Assembly: GCA_018816605.1 (NCBI GenBank)
Contig: JAHIVS010000335.1
Coordinates: 1-6,442, forward strand
DNA: 6,442 nucleotides
Direction: 5' to 3'
DNA from: Pseudomonadota bacterium
GTDB taxonomy: Bacteria; Desulfobacterota; Desulfobacteria; Desulfobacterales; Desulfobacteraceae
The translations under genes and the position numbers were made by a program. This document shows positions 6,290 to 6,442 of this stretch, piece after piece (positions within the stretch are counted from its first letter, which is position 1; the number at the start of each line of letters is the position of its first letter). The notes under the pieces were generated by a model, which worked only from the letters and a program-made list of their open reading frames with translations, made no database searches and was not told where the DNA came from.

Positions 6290-6442
6290 ATGAAACAACT
6301 ATTGGTACTGGGGGTAGGCAATATCCTTCTCATGGATGAGGGCATCGGGGTCCATGCCATCTATGAATTCTGGAAAGAACGGGAAAACTGGGATGAGGCC
6401 CTGGTGGACTTCATTGACGGCGGCACCTTTACCCAGGATCTA
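6290..6442 (+). CDS. hysD: Hydrogenase maturation endopeptidase (3' partial)
   Basis: The first 51 residues are visible before the window ends. The start MKQLLVLGVGNILLMDEGIG is the signature of the HyaD/HybD/HycI protease family (GxGNxLxxDEGxG). The acidic residue at position 16 is a nickel-binding ligand in characterised members. The typical family length is about 150-180 residues, so most of the gene lies to the right. Such proteases recognise nickel in the immature large subunit and remove its C-terminal peptide, here the 16 residues of HysA after His487. Position immediately after hysBA makes HysA the likely substrate. The ribosome binding site is unclear: AGGGG (6272-6276) is 13 nt upstream of ATG 6290, and GGA (6279-6281) is closer but weak. 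The terminator-like hairpin just upstream suggests lower expression than the structural genes. The symbol follows the usual naming in this locus. Confidence 0.9.
   Translation, partial: MKQLLVLGVGNILLMDEGIGVHAIYEFWKERENWDEALVDFIDGGTFTQDL

Noticed and set aside
1..6442. CRISPR arrays, tRNA or rRNA genes, insertion sequences, attachment sites
   Set aside because: No regularly spaced repeats, cloverleaf sequences, transposase motifs or terminal inverted repeats were seen on either strand.

Overview
The window looks like chromosome of a sulfate-reducing deltaproteobacterium (Desulfobacterota). It resembles the Desulfobacter/Desulfobacula/Desulfobacterium side more than a close relative of Desulfovibrio, but that placement is an inference from gene content and moderate GC. 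All genes are on the + strand and concern hydrogen and electron flow.

Region 1 (1-2941) is the distal part of an hmc operon, which encodes a transmembrane redox complex. It holds the C-terminal half of an NrfD-type membrane subunit (hmcC), a 40-residue single-helix protein (hmcD), a NarI-like cytochrome b (hmcE) and a cytoplasmic HdrD-like iron-sulfur protein (hmcF). The cytochrome and ferredoxin subunits (hmcA, hmcB) are expected upstream, outside the window. A hairpin at 2984-3021 closes the operon.

Region 2 (3050-3511) is an Rrf2-family regulator with a cysteine cluster. It occupies the place that rrf2 has after hmc in Desulfovibrio vulgaris, but no rrf1 is present.

Region 3 (3512-6202) is a well-formed sigma70-type promoter with a palindrome just upstream, a structured 5' leader, and the two subunits of a periplasmic [NiFeSe] hydrogenase (hysB, hysA). 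The small subunit has a Tat signal. The hysA reading frame passes through an in-frame UGA at 6131-6133 that is read as selenocysteine. A conventional gene caller would stop there and lose the last 23 residues, including the active-site Sec481, Cys484 and His487. A 17-nt hairpin starting 11 nt after the UGA is a convincing bacterial SECIS. The N-terminus of hysA (MAGC) looks like a lipobox without a signal peptide.

Region 4 (6203-6442) is a strong terminator-like hairpin followed by the start of the hydrogenase maturation protease gene (hysD), cut by the window edge.

Together the genes suggest that the lipid-anchored periplasmic hydrogenase oxidises H2 and that electrons pass, probably through c-type cytochromes, into the Hmc complex and across the membrane to the HmcF iron-sulfur centres. 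The Rrf2 protein may tune one or both operons to redox state. The protein families are known. The notable points are the recoded UGA, the signal-less lipobox and the regulatory DNA around the hydrogenase genes.
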